DNA of 15,104 nt from Irineochytrium annulatum (GCA_027600665.1 JADGJL010000711.1:1-15104); one strand, 5' to 3'. Counted from the first letter of the stretch, positions 1 to 9,363 are shown. Numbers and translations: made by a program. The notes: generated by a model from the letters alone, not told the origin.

Positions 1-23
1 TCGCTCTGTGTGTGGTGGGTTCG

Positions 24-105
24 TTTTTTTTTTTTTTTTTTTGGGGTTTTTTTTTTGTTTTTTTTATATTTTGTTTTTTTTTTTTTGTTTTTTTTTTCCC
101 TTTTT
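24..105. repeat. T-rich homopolymer tract
   Basis: Near-continuous runs of T broken by a few G and A bases, with single runs up to about 19 T. This is low-complexity DNA, and any translation of it is an artefact. It may mark the edge of an assembly contig, or be a long pyrimidine tract of the kind common in fungal intergenic DNA. Confidence 0.9.
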
Positions 106-899
106 ACAGTCTTAGATTTAGATTTGATCTGTGCGCGCGTTCTCCTATTATCATCTTGGTATGATTTTACATGTCGGCGTTGGGATGAGAAGACTGGTAC
201 TTCTTGTCCCCTTGTCTCTTTTTCATCGTTCTCCAATAACCAACAATCATGTGGCCCTATATTTCTGCGTTTCTGTGAATCATCTTGGCCGATCTTGTTC
301 CCTCTTCCCTTTTTGTCGTTTCTTGGCCTTCATCCCTTTTTTTCTTTTTCTTTTTGCTTCTTGTTTTTACCTGGATCGTGATCTTGCGTTTTATTCCTCG
401 CGTCAAAGATCTGCCGATGTTCCTGATACTATTATCCCGTTTTTATGTCTTGCCGTTTTGTGACCGTCCTTCTTTTGGACTTGTACCCTATCTTCACTAA
501 TCTGCTGGTGGTCGTCTCTTCTATCCTGTTTCTGTGACCTTTCCTTTTTCATAATATACGTGGGAAACTTCAATAAGATCTTATTAGTACTCGATATGAA
601 AGTGTTTTTCCGGGAAGCTTTGGTTCGTTGTGCTTATTTCACTGTGCTGAAGCGAGGTGGAAGTCGTCGTTGCCTTGCCTCTACTCTGATGAAGCCGAGT
701 CCGTGCCCCTGCTCCAAGAGGTGAACGGGAGATGGTTGAGGGTGGGCAGCAGTTCTTCAGGCTCTCAATTGCAGTATCAAAAGTCGTTGAGGGCTACAAA
801 CTACAAAATATTTTGGTCAACTTCGTCCGAATCTATTTTTCCCAACATCCAACCCTCCGCGCCATCCAGCCGAACCGCGACTGCCGGCAACAGACTTCA
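106..899. other. Noncoding pyrimidine-rich upstream region
   Basis: No convincing gene is seen. The + strand is strongly T/C-rich up to about 560 and the open frames here are short, repetitive in F/L/S and resemble nothing. From about 560 to 899 composition becomes more balanced; this part probably holds the promoter and 5' leader of the MYND gene that starts at 900. CT-rich stretches upstream of the start are typical of fungal promoters. No TATA box or tRNA could be identified with confidence. Confidence 0.6.
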
Positions 900-1737
900 A
901 TGGGCCGCTGGGGATTGCGTGAGTTGCAGACCTCTCTTGCTCGTCGGCTTCGGCGTCATCGTGCATGGAATTCGTTACTTACGACTCTCTCCCCGCCACA
1001 CGCCACACACCACACGCACCACAACCCAACTCGAACAGGCCTCTTCGAGGGCGATGAGGATCTCGACTTGGTAGTCGAGATAAGCCACACCTTCAGCGAG
1101 GACGACGGCCACCCGGACTACCTGCCCCTCCTCGCCGTCGTCAACAACGACCCCTTCGGCCACGAATCCACCGTGACGGCGCAGCAGCTCTGCGACCTCC
1201 GCACGAAGCTCGACTCCGGGTACGGTGACAGGCTCATGGACTACTATCGCCACCCGTCAAGGGAGCGCGGCCATGAGGCCGCGTACAGGACCGGCATCGT
1301 CGGCGCCTTGCTGATGCGCGTCGGTGCCAAGATCCGACAGGATGATATGAATCATTTGCAGGAGATCTTGATGCGGTGCGAGCATGGGTTTATGGAGCCG
1401 GGGCGCGCGCAGTTTGGCAGGGCGCTTGCCCAACACACGCCCGGTAAAGCCAGAAGTTTCAGGGAGCCTAGGTAGGGTATGCTTTCTGAGTCGTTCATGC
1501 GGTTGATGAGTGTTATTTGGTCAAGCTGCTACAATTGCGGCAAGATTCGCGCTGATCTTGCTGACCCTGAAAAGCCGCTTCAGCGATGTAGCCGTTGCGA
1601 GGAGGTTTGGTACTGCGATGAGGTACGTTGCCGACTTCTTCATTGCTCTTTCACCGTCGTCTGACATCTCTTTTTAGGAATGCCAGGGGTATGATTGGTA
1701 CAACCACAAGACCTACTGCCGCCAGCGCAACGAGTGA
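900..1737 (+). CDS. MYND-type zinc-finger protein (4 exons, 202 aa)
   Basis: Spliced model: exons 900-918, 1039-1471, 1526-1622 and 1678-1737. The 19-nt first exon encodes MGRWGL and splices (GTGAGT donor, CAG acceptor) in phase 1 to give MGRWGLRLFEGDEDLDL, an N-terminus that resembles a conserved group of fungal proteins of unknown function. The C-terminus is a MYND finger with all eight zinc ligands: C152, C155, C172, C175, C181, C185, H193 and C197. Its second half appears only after removal of the 55-nt intron 1623-1677 (GTACGT..TTTTAG, CTGAC branch site). Intron 1472-1525 (GTAGGG..CAAG, 54 nt) is less canonical but is needed: it removes an in-frame TAG at 1473 and joins REP to SCYNCGK in frame. 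MYND fingers usually bind proline-rich partner peptides. Residues 8-150 carry no catalytic motif I recognise. The protein is probably a nuclear or cytosolic adaptor; its role is unknown. Confidence 0.85.
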
Positions 1738-2226
1738 TGTTCTCTTCCTCCGTTGTGGACCTTCTTATAGTCTCTTTCTTTCCGTTGTAGGCCGCGTTGT
1801 AGTCTTTTACCTTTCGTTTGTGCGTTGGCACTTATCGCGGCACCTCCTTTTCCTGGCCTGCACTACAATCACTTCTTTCCTTTCCTTTCTTGCATCATCC
1901 TCCGTCGCGAATTAGCGTAAAAATGTGAATACTGATGAGTTGTTCTGCTACAAAGATGATTTAAATGCAGAAGAGGCGCCGAATCAGGCAACGCGAAGCT
2001 GGCAGAAATGACAAGAAGGCATTCTCCGATAGTCTTACATGGCTGCTAACGTCCCGAGCTAAGGACCTTTTTGTTCCAACGAGCGGTGGAGTTTCGCGAC
2101 ATGAAATGCAAAACAAGGCTTTGACTTTCCCTTACGTCTTATACTTACCACGTGTTTTTACGCCCGTTGAACAGATATTCAGAGGCTTGAAATGAATCTG
2201 ACAATTTGCGCTCCATCGCGATCGTG
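1738..2226. other. Intergenic region between MYND gene and IMP1-like gene
   Basis: 489 nt without a recognisable gene. The first part is T-rich and probably holds the 3' end of the MYND transcript; the later part is AT-rich and probably carries the promoter of the peptidase gene at 2227. No canonical AATAAA, tRNA or repeat was found by eye. Confidence 0.55.
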
Positions 2227-2839
2227 ATGTTCCAGCGCTTCGCCAGCTTCGCGACTACGACCAGCCAACTCGTCTGCTGCCTTGTTCTGATCCAGCAGAA
2301 CCTTTTTGAAATCACGATGGTGAGCCTTCGTCGTTCTCTCGGTTTCCTTTTAACACTCCCTTCAATAGTGCACCGGCCCATCCATGCTCCCGACGTTCAG
2401 CATCTGGGGGGACCTCGTGCTGGTCGAGTACGTGACGTGGAAGTGGAGGCGGAAGCTGGACAGAGGGGACGTGGTCGTGGCCGTGTCGCCGCTGAACCCG
2501 CAGCGGTACATTTGCAAAAGGCTCGTGGGTCTCGTAAGTTGTTCTGCTTCTTCCTGTTGGAGCGAGAGCTGATGACATTTCAAAAATAAGCCGGGAGACC
2601 CAGTCGAGGTGAACACGATAACGGGCAAAGAGATCATGAAGGTAACACTTGCTTACGAATTCCTGCTGTCGGATGGTAACCCGTCGACAAAGATTCCTCC
2701 CGGCCACGTGTGGCTCCTCGGCGACAACCCGAAGAACTCGACGGACTCGCGGGAGTACGGGCCGGTGCCGATGGGCCTTCTCCGGGGACGGATTCTTTTG
2801 AAGGTGTTCCCCGAGGTGAAGTGGATGGCGCAGTCTTGA
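2227..2839 (+). CDS. IMP1: Mitochondrial inner membrane protease subunit 1-like (signal peptidase I family, 3 exons)
   Basis: Exons 2227-2319, 2369-2533 and 2591-2839 give 168 aa, a normal length for Imp1. Introns are 49 nt (GTGAGC..ATAG, TAAC branch) and 57 nt (GTAAGT..TAAG), both phase 0. An N-terminal hydrophobic segment (about residues 10-27) would anchor it in the inner membrane. The S26 peptidase boxes appear in order: GPSMLPTF with catalytic Ser36, DRGDVVVA (62-69), ICKRLVGLPGD with catalytic Lys81, then GHVWLLGDN (124-132) and DSREYGPVP. In the family, Imp1 and Imp2 form a heterodimer facing the intermembrane space that removes bipartite presequences from a few inner-membrane and intermembrane-space proteins. 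CKR and DSRxYGPVP favour Imp1 over Imp2. I chose the ATG at 2227 because it begins just before the membrane anchor; no in-frame ATG with mitochondrial sequence lies upstream. Residues 100-120 form a less conserved insert with no need for a further intron. Confidence 0.9.
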
Positions 2840-3289
2840 CATGGAGGGGTGGTTGGCTGAACTGGCGTCGTTCAATGTTGGGAGGAGGTGTATTTGTATT
2901 TGATGTGCATTTGTAGATATAAGCATTCAACCAGTAAATAACAATCACATGGTATAAATAGAGATTCGTCTCTCGTTAGCAAGAGCTGCCGGCTTGTGGT
3001 CGCAGATACCAGCGAGCTTTAATAAGGGTACAATGCAAAAGTCAGTCGAGTAAGTATATTCATAGTTGCGTCCAGGGTGAAAACAGCGCGGCGTGAGCCG
3101 GCACCCAAACTGCTAGGTTTTAAACGACGAGTGGGACAGAAAAAGAAAAAGTAAGAGATACACGTAATACAAATATGGTGTGCCCTGGTCCCCATCGCGA
3201 CATCTCAGCACTAGTCGGTACTAAGACAATAAAATATGGTGACGGATTTGCCAGTGAAAGCGGATGATTTGCGACATTGTTATGCTGGA
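2840..3289. other. Convergent intergenic region (3' ends of IMP1-like and P450 genes)
   Basis: 450 nt between a + strand stop (2837-2839) and a - strand stop (3290-3292), so it should hold two 3' UTRs. AATAAA occurs on the + strand at 3228-3233, rather far (about 390 nt) from the peptidase stop. A short perfect hairpin, AGAGA-TTCG-TCTCT, lies at 2960-2973 about 120 nt after that stop. No gene was recognised. Confidence 0.55.
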
Positions 3290-5151
3290 TTAACGGCGCT
3301 CGACGACGACTTTCAGGCCGTTCTTGAACCCGGTGGTGACCGAAGTTACCTGCTCGAAGGTCTGCCCCGGAACGACCTTAAGGCGGTACTTCTTGAAAAT
3401 GCGCGCTAAGACGCCCTTCCTGTATATCGCAGAGGTATTAGCCAACATAAATTTACAAACCCAAAAAAAAAAAGCTCACAGCTCAATCATGGCCATCTTC
3501 CACCCAATGCACATATGCACACCATCCGCGAACGGCAAGTAGCTCCCGGGCACTGGCATGAACCCGGGCTCCATCCACCGGCTCGGCATGAAGCTCATCG
3601 GGTGCCTCCAATACCTCTCATCATGGTGAATCCCCTGAATGTCCACACTAAGCCCCACACCCGCCGGAATCACATGCCCCAGCACCTCCTGGTCCTCGTC
3701 GCTCATCCTCGGCCCCGACGCGATGACGACCGGCATGAGCCTCAACGACTCCTTGACAACGGACTCGGTGTACTTCAACGCGCCGAGCTTCTCCCACGTC
3801 AGCTCGTCGCTGTCGCCCAGGACCTCGTCCAGCTCCGCGCACAGCCGGTCTAGGCATTCGGGGTGGCGGTCGAGGAGGAGGGCGCAGTTAACGATCGTGT
3901 TAGCGGAGGTCTCACCGCCGGCGAGGAAGAGTGCGATGACCTCGTCCGTGATCTCATCGTCGTCCCAATCATCAGACTCAAGCATGCGGTCAAGCACGTC
4001 CAAATCCGTCCACTTTTTGACGGATGGGTGCGTGTCGTCCTCGACCTCCTCCTCTTTGGCCGTAGAGGCGTTTGAACCATCCGAGGCCTGCCTGGCGCGA
4101 CGGGATCGTTTGGACGTGATGGCGTCGCGCACGGCGGACTTCATGATGTCGATCTGGGCGCGGACTTGGTCCGCCGCGATGCCCTCCGTGCTCCATAGGT
4201 TGCGGGGCGTGACGAAGCGCTTGGTGAGGACGTCAAACGTGGTCTGGTATGCCTTCATGGCAGTGGCCGATTTCGGGTCCTCATGGTTTAACACCTGTGT
4301 AAGCAACAGATAAGCCAAATATTACCCGTGTAAAGTACACGTCGGCTTCCTTACGCAGTTGTAGCGGTACGAAAAGGCGACGTCGCCGATGACGTCAATC
4401 GTGATGCTGCTGGCCACATGGAAGAGGTCCGTGACGTACTGCTCCCCACTCCCAGGGGCGCCGCTGCCCGGGGCCCTAGCGGTAAGATGCTGGTCCCAAA
4501 TCTCGCAGAGCCCGTCGAGGACCTTGTTGGTCGCGACGAGCGAGTGGCGTAGGTGCGTGGGTCCGAACCCGGGCTGCAGGAACTTGCGGTGTTTGCGCCA
4601 GGCGTCACCCGTGTGCATGATGAACAGCACGGACTCGAACATATCGTCCACAAGTTTCTGAGCATGCCCGCGGCGAGCGAATTTGTCCGAGCTCAGGATG
4701 CGCTTGGCGGCCTCGGCGTCGCAAACAACGCTGGTCAAATCATCAGGAACGGGCGACGACGCGGAAAACAAAGCAAATAGCCACGTACACCATGACTATG
4801 CGGTTGACCATGACGAGGCGGTAGATGTTGCCGTACTCCGCGCGCAGGAGTGGGCGGAGAAGGTGATTCTTGCCTTGTCATGTATCGCAGTTAAATCAAG
4901 GCATAAGAACTTGAGCGATCAGGCCACGATCGCCATATTGCGTGCGATCACTCACCTATGTACTTCGACAGCAGCTCCCGGTTGCCGTCGTAAGGGCTGG
5001 TTGGAGGTCCGGGAACGGTCAGGCCGGCTTCCGGGGCGGTAGCGACCTTGTAGGCGTGGTAAGCGGCGGCAGCGACGGCCGTGGTGGTGGCAGCGACGGC
5101 GGCCGTGGCCGCGACGATAACCGCCGTGGAACGCTTCGTGGCAACAGACAT
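3290..5151 (-). CDS. Cytochrome P450 monooxygenase, copy 1 (5 exons, 533 aa)
   Basis: Exons in gene order on the - strand: 5151-4956, 4873-4789, 4730-4355, 4294-3480 and 3419-3290; total 1602 nt, all junctions in frame. Introns are 82, 58, 60 and 60 nt. The protein starts with an Ala-rich membrane anchor (about residues 8-33) followed by the VPGPP hinge, as in ER-bound microsomal P450s. Diagnostic motifs are the I-helix AGGETS (344-349, oxygen activation), the K-helix ExxR in KESLR (E401, R404), the WRKHRKFLQPGFGP C-helix block and the haem loop FADGVHMCIG with the thiolate ligand Cys481. His replaces Arg in FxxGxRxCxG, a common fungal variant. The last exon (VLARIFKKYRL... to ERR) is the usual C-terminal beta region. 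It would hydroxylate or epoxidise a hydrophobic substrate using electrons from NADPH-P450 reductase; the substrate and CYP family cannot be named. Paralogous to the next gene, same strand. Confidence 0.92.
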
Positions 5152-5283
5152 CGATGGAGGTGGGAAGTTCGGGGCTGTAGTGCTAACCCACCGCGACTTT
5201 CATAGGCCGTCCTGTTTAGCCGACATATTGCACGACCGACATGTTCAGCTGCGATCTATGCTGAAATACACCGAGCTTAATGC

Positions 5284-5289
5284 TTTATT
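5284..5289 (-). terminator. Candidate polyadenylation signal AATAAA for P450 copy 2
   Basis: The - strand reads AATAAA about 106 nt beyond the stop codon of P450 copy 2, a reasonable distance for fungal 3' end formation. Confidence 0.45.
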
Positions 5290-5290
5290 A

Positions 5291-5298
5291 TGACGTCA
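5291..5298. promoter_or_regulatory. CRE-type palindrome TGACGTCA upstream of P450 copy 1
   Basis: A perfect TGACGTCA octamer lies 140 nt upstream of the P450 copy 1 start codon. This is the classic binding site of CREB/ATF-type bZIP factors, which control stress and nutrient responses in fungi. The same octamer also occurs inside coding sequence at 4389-4396 and at 12957-12964, so chance occurrence is possible. Confidence 0.3.
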
Positions 5299-5394
5299 AC
5301 GAAGAAATAAACAAAGCCAAGTAATGCTTTTTCAATTAAACAAAAATTTAACTATGAGGGAATATCACTGCAAAAAAATCAACCCAGACGATGA

Positions 5395-7165
5395 TTAGCG
5401 CGGCTCGACCACGACCTTCAATCCGTTCTTTAGACCGGTCGTCAACGTCGTAACGCGCTCGAGATCCTGCCCGGGGACAACGGAGAGGCGATACTTGCGA
5501 TAGATCCTAGCGAGGACCCATTTGCTAAAAGGTATTCAAGGTAAATAAAGGCTCAACTTTTTTGGAAGCAATAAAAAAGGACGAACTTACAGCTCTATCA
5601 TCGCCATCTTGTATCTATTTCCAAGCAAAAAAGGAATTAACATTTGTGCGCGAGCGCAAAAGAAAACCGAATTACCCGAGACACATGTGCACGCCGTCCC
5701 CGAACGGCAGGTAAGAACCCGGCACGGGCTGGAACCCCGGCTCCATCCATCTCAAAGGCATAAAGCTAAGCGGGTGCTTCCAGTTCTTCTCGTCTCGGTG
5801 GATTCCGAGGATATCCACCGCGACGCCGGTGTCCTTCGGGATGTGGTATCCCAACATCTCCACGTCCTCGCTTGAAAGCCTCACACCCGACATCACAACG
5901 ACGGGGTACAGCCTCAGGCTCTCCTTGATGACGGCCTCCGTGTACTTGAGCTCACCGAGCTTTTCCCACGCGACGCTGTCGTCCCCTCCAAACACCTCAT
6001 CCAGCTCTGCGACCATCCGCTCCCGGACCTCCGGGTGCTGGTCCAGCGCCAGCGCGCAGTTGACGATCGTGTTCGCGGACGTCTCCCCGCCGGCCAAGAA
6101 CAGTGCGATGACCTCGTCCGTGATCTCATCGTCCGTCCACTCGCTGCTCTCCATCATCCGATCCAACACGTCCAGGTCCGACATACGCCTCAGCGTCGCG
6201 TCATCCCTCTTCTCCACCGGCGTGCCGCGCCTTCATGGCCTCCCGCTTGCTTGCGATGGCGTCCCGGACCGCGGCCTTCATCACGCCGACGCGGTCGACG
6301 ACCTGACGCGCCCCGACCCCACGATACCTCCAGAAGATCCTGGGCGTCCCGAACCGCTGGGAGATGACCTCGAACACGGATTGGTAAGCCTTCATGGTCT
6401 TGAGGGCCTCGGGCTCCTCGTGGTTCGGGATGCAATTGTATCGGTACGAGAACGCCACGAGGCCGATGACGTCGATGGTCAGGCTGCTGGCGACGTGGTA
6501 GATGTCCGTCACGTACGGCTTGTCCGTCTCAGCGTTGGCCGCAAGGCGTTGATCCCAGATGGACAGGAGCTCGCCGGTGACGGTGTCGGTGGCCTCGAGC
6601 GCCTGGCGGAGGTGAGTGGGGCCGAAGCCCGGCTGGAGGAACTTGCGGTGCTTGCGCCAGTCGGCGTCCGTCGGCATAATGAAGAGGACGGTGCGGAACA
6701 TGTCTTCGACGATCCACTGGGCACGGCCGGAGCGGGTGAAGTTGTCGCCGGCAAAGATGCGCTTCGCGCAATCGACGTCGGATGTAAAGACGATCTGGCG
6801 GGGCAAATTGCAAGTTAGGACATGAATGTGCGCGGCGAGTTGACGAGGTTACCTGGCGACCGGTCGCCGGCGACACGATCCTGTATATCCTGCCGTAAGC
6901 CTTCGTCATTACATCGCGTAGGAGGTGGAATTTGCCTTCAAACATTAGATGTTAACAATAAAGCTTTCGCAATTTGCCTCAACGCAAGGTTGAGAAGCCT
7001 ACCGCTATACTTGAGGACCAAAGAAGCATTCCCTATGATCGGCAGGGCGAATGGACCGGGGATCCTGTCCTTTCGTGCTCGGAAGGCGCGGAAGAGCACG
7101 ATCAGGGCCAGAACGCAGGCCACGGCCGTCAACGCGGCAGTCGTCATCGGGATCGCGGAGGACAT
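5395..7165 (-). pseudogene. Cytochrome P450 monooxygenase, copy 2, with one apparent frameshift (5 exons, about 505 aa if read through)
   Basis: Exons in gene order: 7165-7003, 6935-6853, 6794-5676, 5614-5591 and 5524-5395; introns 67, 58, 61 and 66 nt. The start at 7165 precedes a membrane anchor (MTTAALTAVACVLALIVLF) and the hinge IPGPFALPIIGN. Motifs: WRKHRKFLQPGFGP, AGGETS, KESLR and FGDGVHMCLG with the haem-ligand Cys (about residue 453). The 24-nt fourth exon encodes YKMAMIEL directly after the haem loop. The 130-nt last exon equals that of copy 1 in length. The central exon is open in one frame from 6794 to 6203 and in another from 6235 to 5676. The change, between 6203 and 6235 in the variable linker before the I-helix, fits one extra base and cannot be an intron, because conserved coding flanks it closely. 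All motifs on both sides are intact, so this is either a very young pseudogene or a sequencing error in a working gene. Substrate unknown. Confidence 0.85.
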
Positions 7166-7538
7166 TGCAGAGAAGGCCGTCGCAGCTTCCAGGACGAAGG
7201 AGGACGAGGGGCCTCTCAAGTAGAGGCGAGCCGGTCGCGAGCTTGTGGGAGGCGGCGCAACCTCGCCGCTTTGACGACCGCATTATTCCACTGCCCCCGC
7301 ACAACCCCGACATAAAGTGCAGGTTGAAAGTGGTGCCGTTGTTAGCTACAGCGAGGAGGCCAACGTAATAACTGACGGAATGCACAGTTGGATCCGCCTA
7401 TGCACGTGCACACGTGAAGGGAAGTATGCAGTGGACATGCAAGACTATATTTGAGCTCGGGATCTGACCGCACTTCAGGTTCACCTCTCATCCAACGCTC
7501 ATGCATGGGATGAGTTGATGATCAAGGAGAAAGACTGT
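7166..7538. other. Promoter region of P450 copy 2 and 3' flank of the retroelement
   Basis: 373 nt with no gene recognised. It contains the upstream region of P450 copy 2 and, from the other side, sequence just beyond the stop codon of the retroelement frame (7539-7541). No poly(A) tail or target-site duplication could be identified. Confidence 0.5.
7401..7416. promoter_or_regulatory. Paired CACGTG E-box palindromes upstream of P450 copy 2
   Basis: Two perfect CACGTG hexamers at 7403-7408 and 7411-7416, the first inside the longer palindrome TGCACGTGCA. They lie about 240 nt upstream of the P450 copy 2 start. CACGTG is the core site of bHLH factors in fungi. Function here is inferred only from position and pairing. 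Confidence 0.35.
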
Positions 7539-8759
7539 TCAGATGAACAAAATGAAGTTAGCAGATTGAGAATTTGGCGCGCGACACTTGCGACCGTAGC
7601 AAGAAAACAAACTACCGAATTTTCCAAATTGCTTTTGTAACAAAACGAGAGAGCAAAATACTTGGTCAGCAAAGATATCAGGGGGTACGCGGCTGAGGAG
7701 CTGGCGCGCAGAACCCCGAACTATGGCGATCGAAATGCGGCGATAAACAATGGCGGAAGCAACGTAGGAAGCAAAACACTGGTGGGCAGAGAGAACACTA
7801 ACAAGACGAGAGAGGAAGGAGGAAGCAAGGGGAGCCGTGAAACCAAAAACGTCAAAAGCTAGTGGGATAGAGCCATATTCGTGGTCGTGACAGACGGCCT
7901 TATACTTGCCAATTTTGCAGCCCTCTGCTTCAAGAGCTGTCGCGCCTATGGGCGCCGCGAGGGCGAGAGTGCTGCGGATGGGGCTTGAGACGGTGACATC
8001 AAGGCAAGTGGGGCGACCTTGGTCCCAGCTGGTCAACATGATGTCTGCGGGACGAAGGCTGCCGCCAACCCCAGAACCAAGGAAACCGACAGGGTAGGCC
8101 TCGCGGGCACCAAGGCCGGCCAGAGTGCAGAGGGAGGCAACCGCGTGCTGAACTTCGTTGTGACGAGCGGTGATGCCGTTGAGGTGGCCTTCTCGACATG
8201 AGAGAGCGTGGTAGCCGTATGGGTCCAGCATCGAGCCGCACATGGCGCATTCAGAGTCGGGCGGGAAGAAAGGAATAAGGAGGCGAAGGCGAAGGGCAAC
8301 CCGGAAGGCCTTAGCGCCAATGGCTTGGTCGAGAGCCGGAGAAGGAGTGGCGGACAACCATGCGGAGGCATGGAGGGAGGCTATCGTGCCAAGTATGATG
8401 CGATGAGCCTTGCCAAGGTGGGTCGACGGGTCAAGAAGGAGAGGCTCGAGTTCCGACTGGCGCCAAGCGTAAAGGAAGTCCGCCATTTTGCGTTGGGTGG
8501 AAGTGGTGATGGCGGAGATTGCTGATACGGTAGGGGCTGGGTCAGAGGGAGAGACCAAGGAAGCGAAGGCGAGTAGCAGAGCTGAGAGGTCCAGCGAAGG
8601 CGGCGGAGGGAACCGGCATGTTGAAAGAAGGAGGTCCTGAAGGGCTGGATGCTTTGAGGGACATGGCGTGTGCGAAGAGCGCGGCATCAGCAAGACTGGG
8701 GACACCAAGACCTCCGGCGCGTATGGGGAGGCGGGCGAGGGCAAGCTGAAGTGGGCCAA
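7539..8759 (-). pseudogene. Retrotransposon C-terminal region: zinc knuckle plus restriction-like endonuclease-type domain
   Basis: Real coding probably begins near 8660, where the frame takes over from the RT fragment; the first 35 or so residues of the open frame are out-of-frame shadow. It contains CAMCGSMLDPYGYHALSC (about 8199-8250), a C-x2-C-x8-H-x3-C-type knuckle followed by RHN, the arrangement found before the endonuclease in R2-like elements. Next comes RPADIML...CLDVTVSSP, which fits the PD-(D/E)xK endonuclease core. No further stop occurs to 7539. The tail after this is unremarkable. The assignment is by motif only; a structural comparison would settle it. Confidence 0.7.
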
Positions 8760-9363
8760 ATCCGGGACCGTCGGCGACGGCGAGGAAACGGAGGGCGTCG
8801 TGGAGGCGAAGGTCGGCGGCAGGGAGGAGGTGGGCGATGGAAGCCGGTGGGGAGGTGCGGAGAGCGTAAAGGAGCTTGGGAACCCCGGCGGAGGCGCGAA
8901 GGAGGAGGAGGGATGCCTGGGGGTTGTTTAGAGACATGATGTCAGCAAATAAGGCGGAGCACTTAGCAAGGCGGGCCTGAAGGGAGCTGGCGAAGAAGTC
9001 GTCCGTGCAAGTGACAGCACCGCCGAGAACAGGGAGGCCGGAGGAAGTGGAGACCGTCAGGGTGGAAGGTAAGGTAGAAAGGTCTGTGGCCTCGGAGCCG
9101 TGGGGGGCCCAGATGGTGGTCTTGGCCAGGTTCAAATGAAGGCCATCAGCGGCCCCGGCGGTGGATAGGTGATCGAGGGCGGCAACGATAGCGGGCGGGG
9201 GGCCGACAAGGGTGGTGTCATCGAGGAAGGCACAGACGAAGACATTGGCGAGGCTGGAGAGGTGGCGGTGGGCGACTAAGGCGAAGAGTGCAGGGCCGAG
9301 AGGGTCGCCTTGCTGGACTCCGCAGGTGGAGGGGATCACGTCCATGCCGGTAAACAGGTACAA
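8542..9363 (-). pseudogene. Reverse transcriptase fragment (C-terminal half)
   Basis: The frame starts within the RT at the conserved GVQQGDPLGPALFAL block (motif B) and continues to FVCAFLDDTTLVG, where FLDD replaces the usual YxDD catalytic pair. The thumb region follows with LPIRAGGLGVPSLADAALF, a block shared by a widespread RT family of algae, oomycetes and fungi. Motifs 0 to A are missing. The frame diverges after FAHAMSLKAS and ends out of frame at 8542, while the neighbouring frame continues the protein. With the first catalytic Asp missing it cannot be an active RT. Confidence 0.82.

Larger units (their letters stand above)
5152..5394. other. Short intergenic spacer between the tandem P450 genes
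   Basis: Only 243 nt separate the start of P450 copy 1 (5151) from the stop of copy 2 (5395-5397). It must contain both the 3' end of copy 2 and the promoter of copy 1. No ORF of interest. Confidence 0.8.

Noticed and set aside
10..500. Open frames rich in Phe/Leu/Ser at the left edge
   Set aside because: They translate T-rich low-complexity DNA; hydrophobic appearance is due to TTT/CTT codons, not a membrane protein.
732..1475. Single long + strand frame as a 247-aa unspliced gene
   Set aside because: It includes the first MYND intron as coding sequence and ends at the in-frame TAG of the second; the spliced model gives a conserved N-terminus and a complete MYND finger.
2312..2926. 204-codon - strand frame opposite the IMP1-like gene
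   Set aside because: Shadow of the peptidase exons, with no motif of its own.
2960..2973. Hairpin AGAGA-TTCG-TCTCT as a transcription terminator
   Set aside because: Rho-independent terminators are bacterial; the genes here are spliced eukaryotic genes and a 5-bp stem is expected by chance.
3639..4313. 224-codon open frame on the + strand opposite P450 copy 1
   Set aside because: Antisense shadow rich in Ser; no recognisable domain.
5829..6818. 329-codon open frame on the + strand opposite P450 copy 2
   Set aside because: It mirrors the GC-rich codon bias of the real P450 on the other strand, is rich in S/T/R and has no family motif. Interestingly it stays open across the frameshift, but that follows from its frame, not from function.
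7662..8525. Short + strand frames rich in Gly/Arg/Glu opposite the retroelement
   Set aside because: Complement of the Pro/Ala/Leu-rich RT and endonuclease coding; no domain.
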